Shown: positions 21,567-30,880 of the stretch, in pieces
Layout of the letters: every line of letters starts with the position of its first letter
Position numbering within the stretch: the stretch's first letter is position 1
Origin: Schoenoplectus triqueter
Taxonomy: Eukaryota > Streptophyta > Magnoliopsida > Poales > Cyperaceae
Direction of reading: 5' to 3'
Length of the DNA stretch: 33,339 nt
Assembly: GCA_964058805.1 (NCBI GenBank)
Contig: CAXKVV010002063.1
Span: 1 to 33,339 of the forward strand
The notes under the pieces: model-generated
Databases searched by the model: none
What the model was told of the DNA's origin: nothing
Seen by the model: only the letters and a program-made list of their open reading frames with translations
Position numbers and translations under genes: made by a program

Positions 21567-22210
21567 ATATATGCCTAGCCGCGTGTGCAATGATAAATTC
21601 TCCAGTAGAGAAGCATTTTTAATTAATGAAGTGAAGAAACTTATCCTTTAATTCCCTTTCTCTATTCATTTGTCAAATTAATTTCAACATTTCAAGGTGG
21701 TAAGCTTAATTAACCATGATAATTCTGATTGATAGAGATGTGAATTAACTCACCTTGATCTATATTGATAGAAACATATATATATATATATATATATTCC
21801 CTTTGCCTGTTTGAAGACGAGATATAATTGGGTGATAGTGGGAATAAGATATTATCATCTGTGAGATAAGTGATAAGATTACGTCCAGTCCACTATCTCT
21901 CACTTTTTATGTCCCTCTCAAATGGAGGCTTGAGGTACTTATCAAAACATGATGAATCATGCATGTTTTTACAATGGATGATCAACTAGCTAGTAGTAGT
22001 AACAATACCTTGCTATCTAGTGAATCGTATTAGTAATTTGGAACTAAAACTTAGCCATGAGGTACCCACAAGGCCACAACTCACAGTGGTACCCATGCAT
22101 TTTGCTTTTCAGATCTCCTTTTAATTTTACATTTTGATCCATTTTCTTGTCCTACTAAATCCATCCGCCAATTAACCATTGATTTCATTCCACTCCCTCA
22201 CTCTCTCATT
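21567..22210. other. 5' flank of the WIP zinc-finger gene
   Basis: Non-coding sequence upstream of the WIP gene. It contains a short (TA)n at about 21777-21797 and CT-rich stretches (CCACTCCCTCACTCTCTC at about 22190) of a type common near plant transcription starts. No specific operator was assigned. Confidence 0.45.
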
Positions 22211-22218
22211 CTACATCT

Positions 22219-22226
22219 ATATATAG
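22219..22226 (+). promoter_or_regulatory. TATA box of the WIP gene
   Basis: CTATATATAG lies about 100 nt upstream of the ATG and just downstream of a CT-rich tract. This places the transcription start near 22250 and leaves a 5' UTR of about 70 nt with no upstream ATG. Confidence 0.55.
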
Positions 22227-22320
22227 AAACGAACCTTACCCATCTATTTGGACAACTCCTCATCACTACTTTAATCACTTGTCCAAAACTCTTAACCCTA
22301 AATATCCTTCAAACCTAACA

Positions 22321-23630
22321 ATGCACTTCCACAAAAATTTTGAGGAGGAAGAAGAAGATCAGTCCATGCTGCTTCTCACTCTTTGGCCTCCTGGCCACCA
22401 AAACCCTAATTCCTCTTACACCTTTTCTTGTTTTTCTTCTTCTACTGCCTCTGCTTCTATCTCGACATCTGCCTTTGCTTTTCCTTCCGAACCCTCTGAC
22501 CTAACGATTGCACTATCCATGGCTCCGCCTGGTGCCAACTCTACAAATGGTGAGAACCGACCGGTTGTTACACCTGGCAGCGGAAATCATATACCAAGTC
22601 AGTACTGGATACCATCTACTGCTGAGATCCTTGTTGGCACCACACAGTTCTCCTGTACTGTATGCCATAAGACATTTAACCGCTTCAATAACATGCAGGT
22701 ATATCCCTTCATTCCCTTATAAAAAATGATTAAAAGAATTAAAAATACATGGTACTGGGCATAAACAGGATGTATTTAAACTTTTGAATATGTAAATTAA
22801 TAGCATCAGCACTATTGTTGTACTTGTCTTATAATTAATGCAACTTTTAATATTTTATGGAACATCTTAGAAGCTCTCATTCAATATCAATATGTATACA
22901 ACTTTATTTTATGTGTGATCCACTCGTACATGCAGATATTAACCATTGTCGCATTAATTTATATTTGCCAGAAGCGAACATTTGAACAATTAATAGGAAA
23001 TAAATTAACATGCATATATTTTTTTAAATATCAAATGAAACTAGGTGATAATATGTGAACTAAAATATAACTTTGCTCTTTCTAATGCAGATGCACATGT
23101 GGGGGCATGGATCACAATATCGTAAAGGCTCCGATTCACTACGAGGTCCAACCAAGCAAGGCCCGGTCATTGCCCCTACAGCACTTTCACCATCATTAAT
23201 GCGGTTGCCATGTTACTGTTGTGCTGATGGTTGCAGAAACAACATCAATCACCCACGTGCTCGACCCCTTAAGGATTTTCGAACACTTCAAACGCACTAC
23301 AAGCGTAAGCATTGCCCAAGGCCTTATGCGTGTCGGCGGTGTGGAAAACCATTTGCAGTGCGTGGAGATTGGCGTACACATGAGAAAAATTGCGGTCGCT
23401 TATGGTTTTGCATCTGTGGTTCAGATTTTAGACACAAGAGGTCATTGAAGGATCATGTCCGCTCCTTCGGGGATGGTCACGCACCTCACATGATTGAGTC
23501 GATGGTTGTGGGTGATAATATGATGAGAGATGATGTTGATGGTGATTGTGATGATGAGGATGAAGGAGAGGAAGGAGATGACGGTGCCAATGTGGATGAT
23601 AATATTGATCATGACCATATGATTTTTTAA
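22321..23630 (+). CDS. WIP-subfamily C2H2 zinc-finger transcription factor (DOT5/WIP6-like)
   Basis: A plant-specific nuclear DNA-binding regulator of the WIP family, whose members control cell fate and organ patterning. Exons 22321-22698 and 23091-23630 give 305 residues, normal for the family. The defining WIP motif is at residues 96-98 (SQYWIPS). Finger 1 (C112, C115, H128, H132) is split by the single intron at NNMQ/MHMW. Finger 2 has C-x4-C-type cysteines near 170-174 with H195 and H200. Finger 3 is C2HC (C207, C210, H223, C227). Finger 4 starts at C233 and C235. LPCYCC and [15 protein letters not shown] are hallmark strings. The tail (about 274-300) is strongly acidic, as in DOT5/WIP6. 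The linker after finger 1 is longer than usual ([16 protein letters not shown]), and ZF1 has HKTF instead of the common NKTF. The start is the first ATG in frame. The frame is intact, so it is probably functional. The exact paralogue is uncertain. Confidence 0.93.
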
Positions 23631-24600
23631 ATATTGCTTTGAGGACTAGCAAGTAATTAACTAACTAATTAGTTCTGGTTATATGCTCAACTTTTTTTCT
23701 ATTGTAGCGATGTAGAACAAATTAATATCATCAGATGTTTCTCTCTCCTTATGCATCTTGAAGCAATTCAGACGTATGGGAGACTTGAAGAACATAAGTT
23801 GATGATCGTTTAATATATTATCCATATTGAAGGGTTCCTCATGCAAAAAACCTGTCTTGGGACATAAACACAAACATTAATTACAGGTAATTGCTTGTAT
23901 TTCTTCTTGATGTAAGCATTTAGCAAGAATCATGATTGTTAATCTATAAATATTATTGTGTTAGAAATTGATTTGCTTTCCTACCAGGTACATATTATCT
24001 AAAAAGTATTCTTGATGTAAGCATTTAGCTAGAATAGTTTTGACTTCAGAAGTCAACATTTTTGCCTGTTAATTTTAATTATGGTTTTCCTTGTATTTTA
24101 TTCCTGATATATTAATTATCAGTAAATTATTAGGATACATCTTACACACACACACACACACACATATGGATGGTTATTTGGATTTCTAATTCATCATTAT
24201 CTATCATATATATATATATATATATATATATACTTTTTATGATGGATCAAAGTCAAACTTGATGATAGTTTTAAGTATTAGGAAAGCGAATCTTATTCTT
24301 TATTTAGTTCTCTTAGAGGAATGCAGATGGCAACACAGAAAAGAACTCTGCATGCTATAATTACTAATGAAAAGAGAGATTAATTCGGTGAAACAAAGTT
24401 AAAAAAGACTTTGAAAAACAGAGAATATATATAACTATACATATGATTTAATTTTCATGTGAAAATATGTACTGAATAACATGAAGTTAAGCACTGTTTT
24501 TGGGTTTCCATTTTACAAAAAGGACAGTGTTTTTGTTTTTCTACTTTTATCTCTGGATAAAGCATACTGTAGATGCAGTCATAGTTTATCGTGTGAGAGA
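23631..24600. other. 3' flank of the WIP gene and intergenic DNA
   Basis: It should hold the WIP 3' UTR. The string TTCTTGATGTAAGCATTTAGC occurs twice about 105 bp apart (near 23904 and 24010). It also has a (CA)n run (24144-24163) and a (TA)n run (about 24205-24231). No coding exon was recognised. Confidence 0.45.
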
Positions 24601-24604
24601 GAGG

Positions 24605-24709
24605 AGAATGGGTGGTAGCGCATTTGGTTAGAAAACAAAATCTACGATTATGTATCTAGAGGTCGAGAGTTTGATACCCCTCACCGCTTCACATCCGCCG
24701 TGAAGTTTT

Positions 24710-24740
<31 letters not shown>
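24605..24740 (+). mobile_element. tRNA-derived SINE-like element with (GA)n tail
   Basis: A perfect Pol III A box, TAGCGCATTTGG (24616-24627), is followed 40 nt later by a B-box-like AGTTTGATACC (24668-24678; 8 of 11 to GGTTCGANTCC). This is the spacing of tRNA-derived SINEs. A GC-richer body (CTCACCGCTTCACATCCGCCGTG) and then a (GA)n run follow. The ends and target duplication are not clear, so it may be a partial copy. Confidence 0.55.
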
Positions 24741-24940
24741 GAGTTTGTGTTGTTTGTGTGTAGCAAGAAAGGATCAACTTAATGGTCACTTTTTTTGAAG
24801 CAGGAGTAGTTGGTTTTTCTTGTGCTTTGTTCAATCCTAATGCAAAAGAAATGTCTTAACTTACAACCTACAACTGTAAATTTCCCTCTTGCATCCCTTT
24901 AATCATAGAATAACATATTCCTTGATAATACACGATTATA

Positions 24941-24963
24941 ATATATATATATATATATATATA
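24941..24963. repeat. (TA)n microsatellite
   Basis: A TA run that ends at the start of the family A copy 6 element. Confidence 0.9.
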
Positions 24964-25366
24964 GAGTGAGGCTATGGTGCTTCGTGAAGCACAAAACCTC
25001 CCGTGCTTCGCATCCGTATCTCGAATTTGAAAGTTCATACGCTCGATCCAAACCGTTGAACATGATCTTCATATTGAAATATCTTTGGAGATCAAATTTT
25101 ATATTTTTTTGAATTTTTTTGCTATTTTTTAAATGAGTATAAAATTTGCTGATCTAACGATTTCTGCACCATCCAAAACTAGCGATTTTGTACCCATCTA
25201 AAAAATAGCAAAAAAATTCAAAAAAATATAAATTTTGATCTCCAAAGATAGTTCAATATGAAGATCATGTTCAACGGTTTGGATCAGGTGTATGAACTTT
25301 CAAATTCGAGATACGGACGCGAAGCACGGGAGGTTTTGTGCTTCGCGAAGCACCATAGCCTCACTC
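24964..25366. mobile_element. 403-bp palindromic element, family A copy 6, opposite orientation
   Basis: The ends and length are as in the other 403-bp copies, but the central core reads as the reverse complement (TTGCTGATCTAACGATTTCTG, then CCATCCAAAACTAGCG). Because the arms are palindromic, this is the only visible sign that the element lies in the other orientation or that its core was inverted. It is flanked by (TA)n on both sides. Confidence 0.9.
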
Positions 25367-25392
25367 TATATATATATATATATATATATATT

Positions 25393-25709
25393 GAGAGATA
25401 GGCTAGGGTGCACCATAGAGTACCACACTTCTTGTGCTTTACGTCTGTATCTCAAATTTAAAAATTTAAATGGCCGATCCAAACCGTTGAACATGATCTT
25501 CATACTGAAATATCTTTTGAGATCAAATTATATATATATTTTTAATTCTTTTTCTATTTTTTAGATGAGTACAAATTATACATATTGGAAGATCTTCATA
25601 TTGAAATATTTTTTTGGATTGAGCAGTTTGGATTGATCATTTCTGACTTAAAATTAATAATAGAGCACAAAGCACACAACGCTCTTGTGCTTTGTAAAGC
25701 ACCATAGCC

Positions 25710-25712
<3 letters not shown>
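25393..25712. mobile_element. Diverged family A palindrome, copy 7 (~320 bp)
   Basis: Left GATAGGCTAGGGTGCACCATAG and right TTTGTAAAGCACCATAGCCTAA are the ends. Shared blocks are TCCAAACCGTTGAACATGAT, GATCTTCATATTGAAATAT and TTTTTAGATGAGTACAAATT. The right arm is shortened (about 60-80 bp appear deleted after the core). TA tracts lie on both sides (about 25367-25391 and 25715-25755). Confidence 0.75.
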
Positions 25713-25756
<44 letters not shown>

Positions 25757-25842
25757 CAACACATGCGTTAATAATGAGCAAAAATAGCATAAGTTTAAGC
25801 TCAAGAAATATTTTCATGAGCTTAATTAACTCAAAATCCATA

Positions 25843-26137
25843 TTAAATTATCTCAATTTTTTTATTTATATCATTCGGTAAATTCTTCATAATAAAATTT
25901 TATGGGACAAATTTTGCTATTTCTTGAAACTTGTAAGCATTTGTTTTACATTCTTTAAAATGACTCTAGAATATTAATTAATAAAATAATTAATGTTTAT
26001 ATATGAAAGTAGGCGATCTTTAAAAAATTTCAAAACAAATACATAAAAGTATCAAAAAATAGAAACTATCCCATAAGATTTTAATTAATATAATGGATTT
26101 ATAGAGGATGGTAAATGAAAATTTGAAGATAATCTGA
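25843..26137. mobile_element. Degenerate foldback element, family B copy 4
   Basis: Left AAATTATCTCAATTTTTTTATT and AAAATTTTATGGGA pair with right TCCCATAAGATTTTAATT and GAAAATTTGAAGATAATCTG, with a spacer near 25980. It is less well conserved than copies 1-3. A long TA tract lies to its left. Confidence 0.6.
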
Positions 26138-26448
26138 TATATTTATTAGCTTTTTGGTCACGTTATCTTACTCCCTAAATGATGATGATGATAATAAAAA
26201 ATAAACAAACTTAGAGTGTTATTTCATTCACACTTACCTACCATGAATACGCAACTTAATTGCCATCTTTCTATATTTTTAATTAATGGTAGTAGTAAAT
26301 TAATTAAAATTTACTGTTGAAAAGTGAAAAACTTGTTTGTCAATAAGAAAATAGTGATTTTCTTATTTTTAATAAAAAAATAAATCTAATAGAAAAATAG
26401 TGATTTTCATATTTTTTTTAACAAAAAAAGAAAAATAATAGAAAAATA
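26138..26448. other. AT-rich intergenic DNA
   Basis: No gene. The string TAGAAAAATAGTGATTTT at about 26390-26407 has its reverse complement near 28370-28387, on the far side of the duplicated region described next. Confidence 0.4.
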
Positions 26449-26977
26449 AGTATAACTAACACATACCTTAAAAAAAGAAGGGACAAATGAAAAGAAAATT
26501 TTTTGATAAAATAGAAGAAAATGTCCTTCTTTCTTTTATACGAGTTCTTCTTGAACTTTTTTATCGTTAAAAAATTATACAATACATTTAAAGTTAGATT
26601 ACCTTCTGTCTCCTCATAATGATTTCAAAGGAGAATATTCTCGAGAAAATTAGTTTGGGATGTCTAAATAAATTTTGACAACGTTTCTACAAGAACTGTT
26701 TAAAGAGGAAATAAGAGAAATAATAAAAATGGCTAAATATCTCCAGTTTCATAAAGACTACACATATGCATGTAAATATATAAATACATGGATAAATTCT
26801 TTTCTTGAGAAATATAATGGGAAAAAAATTCAATGTCGAGTTGTACATATTTTACTTTATTATATTCGATTAAGAATCGAATATTGGTTGATTTTGAGCG
26901 GAGATCGAAATAAAAAAGATACATTTTAACTAAAAGAGAAGGATCAATATCTGTAATAGTTTCAATTATATTTTTCT
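26449..26977 (+). repeat. ~0.53-kb AT-rich duplicated segment, copy 1
   Basis: It aligns over its whole length with 27833-28359. Shared blocks include AGTATAACTAACACA, TTTTGATAAAATAGAAG, CATAATGATTTCAAAGGAGA, GACAACGTTTCTACAA, TAAATATCTCCAGT and TCGATTAAGAATC. An 84-residue open frame (26675-26929) lies inside, but the corresponding frame in copy 2 is broken, and I recognise no family. Origin unknown. Confidence 0.75.
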
Positions 26978-27019
26978 TCTAAAAAAATGAAAGGAGAATG
27001 AGATATCTATCATTCAATT

Positions 27020-27090
27020 TTGCTCTATCCTATACAAGAGCAAGAACTTGTATAGGATATACCAAAATTTTTTGGTATCCTCAAAATAGG
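27020..27090. repeat. Short perfect hairpins
   Basis: ATCCTATACAAG and CTTGTATAGGAT form a 12-bp stem with an 8-nt loop. Directly after it, ATACCAAAA and TTTTTTGGTAT form a second stem. They lie between the duplicated segment and the tandem array. No function can be assigned. Confidence 0.6.
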
Positions 27091-27173
27091 ATATTTAAGT
27101 TGATGAATTGAAAAAAAAGAGGAGAAAACAAACATTCAGTATTTTTTTCTTTCTGAAAATTTTGAGAATTTTT

Positions 27174-27612
27174 GATATGGACTATTGACATAGGAATCAA
27201 TAGAATCTATATTCTATAAGTGATGTGTGTCATTAAAAATTATCATTCGAACCCTTAAATAGTTCTTTAAATTATTTAGATAATTTTTTTATGTATGCAA
27301 GGTGAATTTAGGAAGTTATGATATGAACTATTGACATAAGACCCAATATAATTTATATTATATAAGTGATTGGTGTCATGAAAGAAGATCATTCGAATAC
27401 TTAATTATTTCTCTAAATTATTTAGATGAAGTTTTTTTCATGTATACATGGTGAATTTGAGAAGTTATGATATGAACTATTGACATAAGACACAATATGA
27501 TTTATACTATATAAGTGATTGATGTCATTAAAGAGGATTACTCGAACTCTTAACTATTTCTCTAAATTATTTAGATGGAGTTTTTTTATGCATGGTGAAT
27601 TAGAAGGTTCTA
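27174..27612 (+). repeat. Three-unit tandem repeat, ~147 bp per unit
   Basis: Units begin with GATATG(G/A)ACTATTGACATA at 27174, 27320 and 27469. Each contains TATAAGTGAT, ATTCGAA or ACTCGAA, CTTTAAATTATTTAGAT or CTCTAAATTATTTAGAT, and the TTTTTTATG, then GGTGAATT end. Units 2 and 3 are closest to each other. Non-coding. Confidence 0.85.
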
Positions 27613-27832
27613 TCGAAACAACTAGTTATTTCAAGATAAACCTCATTTTTTAGAAAAGAAAATCAAAGGAGAAAATAATAAGAAAATATTGAAACATCAA
27701 TTTGGAAGAGATAATTGAAGTAACAGTTCATTTAGATAATAATATAGGTAATATAAAAATAGATGGAGTCCTAGGATAACTCCTTATATTCTTGTAAAAG
27801 ACAAATAAAAACGTAAAACTATATATATTCAT

Positions 27833-28359
27833 AGTATAACTAACACACTCTAAAAAAAGAGGAACAAATGATAAAAAAATATTTTGATAAAATAGAAGGA
27901 AATTCCCTTCTTTCTTTTATAGGAGTTCTTCTTGAAATTTTTTGTTGTTAAAAATTTATGCAATAAAGTTGAAGATAGATTATGTTCTGTCTTCTCATAA
28001 TGATTTCAAAGGAGATCATTATCGAGAAGAGGAGTTTGAGATGTCTAAAGTAAGTTTGACAACGTTTCTACAAAAATTGTTAAAGAGGAAACAAGGGAAA
28101 TAATGGAAGTGACTAAATATCTCCAGTCTCATAAAAACTACGTATATGCATATAAATCTATATATACATGGATAGATTATTTTCTTGAAAAATATCATGG
28201 AAAAAAATCCCATGTCGAGCCATACATATTTTTCTTTACTATATTCGATTAAGAATCAAATATTGATGGATTTTGAGTGGAGATCAAAATGAAAAAAATA
28301 TACCTTTAAAATAGAAGAGAATGATCGGTATCTATAATAGTTTCAATTATATTTTTTCT
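27833..28359 (+). repeat. ~0.53-kb AT-rich duplicated segment, copy 2
   Basis: The partner of 26449-26977, in the same orientation and about 1.38 kb downstream. It differs by many substitutions and a few small indels, so the duplication is not recent. Confidence 0.75.
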
Positions 28360-28365
28360 CAATTG

Positions 28366-28570
28366 ACAAAATCACTATTTTTCTACTCATTTGAAATTTT
28401 TTAAATTTGTGCTATTGATTGATTTATTGAATTTTGGTAGAATATATAGTGATTTTCATTTGGTCAATGAAAATCATTATTTTCCTACTCATTTGCAAAT
28501 ATTAAAAAATTTGCAATTGATTGATTTATTCAATTTTGGTAGAATATATAGCGAGAGTCACTTGGTCTTA
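28366..28570 (+). repeat. ~100-bp tandem duplication
   Basis: Two adjacent units share CATTATTTTCCTACTCATTTG or CACTATTTTTCTACTCATTTG, then ATTGATTGATTTATT, then AATTTTGGTAGAATATATAG, and a CTTGGTC or TTTGGTC end. A 70-residue open frame (28391-28603) is produced by this repeat and is not a gene. Confidence 0.7.
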
Positions 28571-28638
28571 GAAGAATGCAAGCTATCATTTTTTAAATCT
28601 TAAGAATTAGGGATATATCTCTAATTAGGGATATATAT

Positions 28639-28711
28639 GGCAGAGTAGAATAGTCTGGTAGCTCACGAGACTCATAATCTCGAAGTCACAGGTTCAAATC
28701 TCATCTCAGCA
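28639..28711 (+). pseudogene. Pseudo-tRNA-fMet (CAU), plastid-like
   Basis: The sequence follows the plastid trnfM-CAU pattern (GGTAGCTC in the D arm, CTCATAA anticodon loop, GGTTCAAATC in the T arm) and is followed by CCA. The anticodon stem CGAGA/TCTCG is perfect. The acceptor stem has an A-A mismatch at pair 4 besides the A at 72 usual for initiator tRNAs, and the D and T stems have mismatches (GAAT/GCTC and ACAGG/CTCAT). Most differences from the plastid gene are transitions. It is probably not functional. Confidence 0.65.
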
Positions 28712-28789
28712 CCAATATTTTTTTTGAAATGAAATATTGATAAGGAGATGATCATCAATCTATATTATTTTTATTCTTGATTAAATTAA

Positions 28790-28948
28790 GAGGTTTTGGG
28801 GGTATCCCTCATAGGGTAGAAATATCTATATTATTGGAAGCAAACTCCGGGCTAATATGAAGCGCACAGATACAAAACTTAGAATGAAAGACAATTTCGA
28901 ATCAGCTTTGTATATGAACATGAAAACTATAAATAATGTAAGTAGGAA
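28790..28948 (+). other. Plastid-derived rrn16 leader and promoter region
   Basis: The strings CTATATTATTGGAAGCAAACTCC and GAATGAAAGACAATTTCGAATC correspond to the plastid rrn operon leader. The plastid -10 box (TATATT) is still visible, but the usual trnV-GAC upstream gene is not. The match fades left of about 28790. Confidence 0.65.
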
Positions 28949-30442
28949 TCTCATAGAGAGCTAGATCCTAGTTCAGGATGAACGATGGCGGCATGCTTAA
29001 CACATACAAGTCGGACGGGAAGTGGTGTTTCCAGTGGTGGACGGGTGAGTAACGCGCATGAACCTACCCTTGGGAGGGAAACAATAACTAAGAAGAGTTG
29101 CTAATACCCAGTATGTTGAGGAGCAAAGGAGGAATCCACACGAGGAGGAGCTCGCGTCTGATTAGCAAGTTGGTGAGGCAATAGCTTACCAAGATAATGA
29201 TCAGTAGTTAGTACGAGAGGATGATCATCCACACTGGGATTGAGACATGGCCCAGGCTCCTATGGAAGGCAGCAGATGAGGAATTTTCCGTAATGGGCGC
29301 AAAAGCCTGATGAAACAATACCGCGTGGAGGAGGAAGGCCTATGGGTTGTAAATTTCTTTTCTCGTAGAAGAGGCAATGATGGTATCCGAGGAATAAGCA
29401 TCGGCTAACTCTGTGCTAGCAGCCGCGATAATAGAGAGGATGCAAGCGTTATTTGAAATTATTAGGCGTAAAGCGTCTGTAGGTGGCTTTTCAAGTCCAT
29501 CGTCAAATTCTAGGGCACAACCTTGGATAGACGGTGGAAACTACCAAGCTGGAGTACTGTAGGAAAGAATGCCAACAAAACGTATTGAGATCGAAAAGAA
29601 TGCCAACAACGAAAGCACTATGTTGGGTTGAAACTGAGACCGAGAGTCGAAAGCTAGGGGAGTAAAATGGGATTAGTGACCCGACTAGTCCTAACCATAA
29701 ACGATGGATATTAGGTATTGTGCGCATCGACCCGTACAATGCTGTAGCTAACACATTAAGTATCTCACCTAAGGAGTACGTTCACAAGAATGAAACTCAA
29801 AGGAATTTATGGGGGTCCGCACAAGCGGTGAAGCACGTGGCTTAATTTGATGCAGAGCGAAGAACTTTACTAGGGCTTGACATGCTGTGAATCCTCTTGA
29901 AAGGGAGGGGTGCCTTCGAAAATGGGGGAACACAGACATAGGTGGTGCATGACTATCGTCAGTTCGTACCGTGAGGTGTTGGGTTCAGTCTCTCAATGAG
30001 CTTAACCCTCGTGTTTAGTTGCCACTATTGAAATCCTAAACAGACTGCTGGCATAAGTCGGAGGAAGGAGAGGACCACATCAAGTCATCGTGCCCCTTAT
30101 GCCTTGGGCAACTTTTACGTGCTACAATGGATGGGACAAAGGTCGTAGTGCGCGTGATCCCGCGACGGTGAGCTAACTCTAAAAACTCATCCTCAGTTCG
30201 GATTGCATACTGCAGCTAGTTTGCAGGAAGGAGGAATCACTAAAATCATCGGTCAGCCATACAACGATGATTTCATTCTCGTGCCTTGTACACACCGCCC
30301 ATCACACTAGGAGAGTTGGCCTTGTTTGAAATCTTGAAAACCTTAACCGCAAGGAAGGGTGTGCAGAAGGCAAGTCGAGTGAGTAAAGTGAAGTTGTAAC
30401 AAGGTAGCCGTACTGAAAAGGTGTGCTTGGATTACCTCCTTA
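28949..30442 (+). pseudogene. Nuclear copy of plastid 16S rRNA (rrn16), decayed
   Basis: Near full-length plastid 16S rRNA sequence in the plus orientation. Landmarks are AGGATGAACGATGGCGGCATG near the 5' end, AGTGGTGTTTCCAGTGG, AGCAGCCGCGATAAT (530 loop), GTAAAGCGTCTGTAGGTGGC, AAACTCAAAGGAATTTATGG, TTGTACACACCGCCCATCAC and the anti-Shine-Dalgarno end ATTACCTCCTT. Compared with the plastid gene as I know it, changes are mostly C-to-T and G-to-A, including normally invariant positions (GCGGTAAT to GCGATAAT, GCAACGAGCGC to TCAATGAGCTT). A block near 29565-29600 is shortened. This is what methylated, non-functional nuclear plastid DNA looks like. Confidence 0.92.
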
Positions 30443-30844
30443 TTAGGGAGAGCTAATGCTTATGCTTATTGGGTATTTTAGTTTGACACTGCTTAACTCT
30501 AAAAAAAAGTGATCTACGTCTGAGCTAAACTTGAATATGAAAGTCTTTTTTTTTCTTTCATTTCTTGATGGTGAAAGTAAAACTAAGCTCATGAGCTTAT
30601 TATCCTAGGTCAGAATAATTTAGTGGATAGGATCACCTTTTTTATGCTCCTATGTCCTTGTACATAGGGACGTAAAAAGAAAAGGTCCATGTGAATAACC
30701 AACAAAATATGAAAGGACGAACCAAAAATCTAATTTAAGGAAATAGTTTCAAACTAAACTATATATTCTATTTTGAAACTATATATTCGAGATAAGGATG
30801 CATTTTTTTTTGCTTTTGGCATAGTAGGCTCCCGCCCACATGAC
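30443..30844 (+). other. Plastid rrn16-trnI spacer, decayed
   Basis: Continues the plastid order. AGGGAGAGCTAATGC, TTGGGTATTTTAGTTTGACACTG, CATGAGCTTATTATCCTAGGTC and TTTTGGCATAGTAGGC are recognisable plastid spacer strings with many transitions and small indels. Confidence 0.75.
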
Positions 30845-30880
30845 GGGCTATTAGCCTAATGGTAGAGTGCGTCCTGATAA
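30845..30880 (+). pseudogene. trnI-GAU exon 1 fragment (plastid-derived)
   Basis: GGGCTATTAGCCTAATGGTAG onward to CCTGATAA corresponds to the 5' exon of plastid trnI-GAU. The D stem is damaged (GCTC to GCCT) and about one base is lost before CCTGATAA. The 3' exon is not in the window. Confidence 0.8.

Noticed and set aside
22279..22320. Upstream extension of the WIP protein
   Set aside because: The extension has no ATG (starts at TTG) and lies in the expected 5' UTR; the first ATG is at 22321.
26675..26929. 84-residue ORF in duplicated segment copy 1
   Set aside because: The equivalent frame in copy 2 is broken by indels, there is no recognised domain, and the sequence is AT-rich.
27174..27612. 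CRISPR array
   Set aside because: Three long, imperfect, directly adjacent units without unique spacers in a plant context; an ordinary tandem repeat.
29503..29754. 83-residue ORF antisense to rrn16
   Set aside because: A chance frame in decayed rRNA sequence with no family features.
28949..30442. Bacterial 16S rRNA, meaning contamination or horizontal transfer
   Set aside because: The sequence follows plastid rrn16 and is continuous with the plastid leader, spacer and trnI-GAU exon and intron. Invariant rRNA positions are broken.
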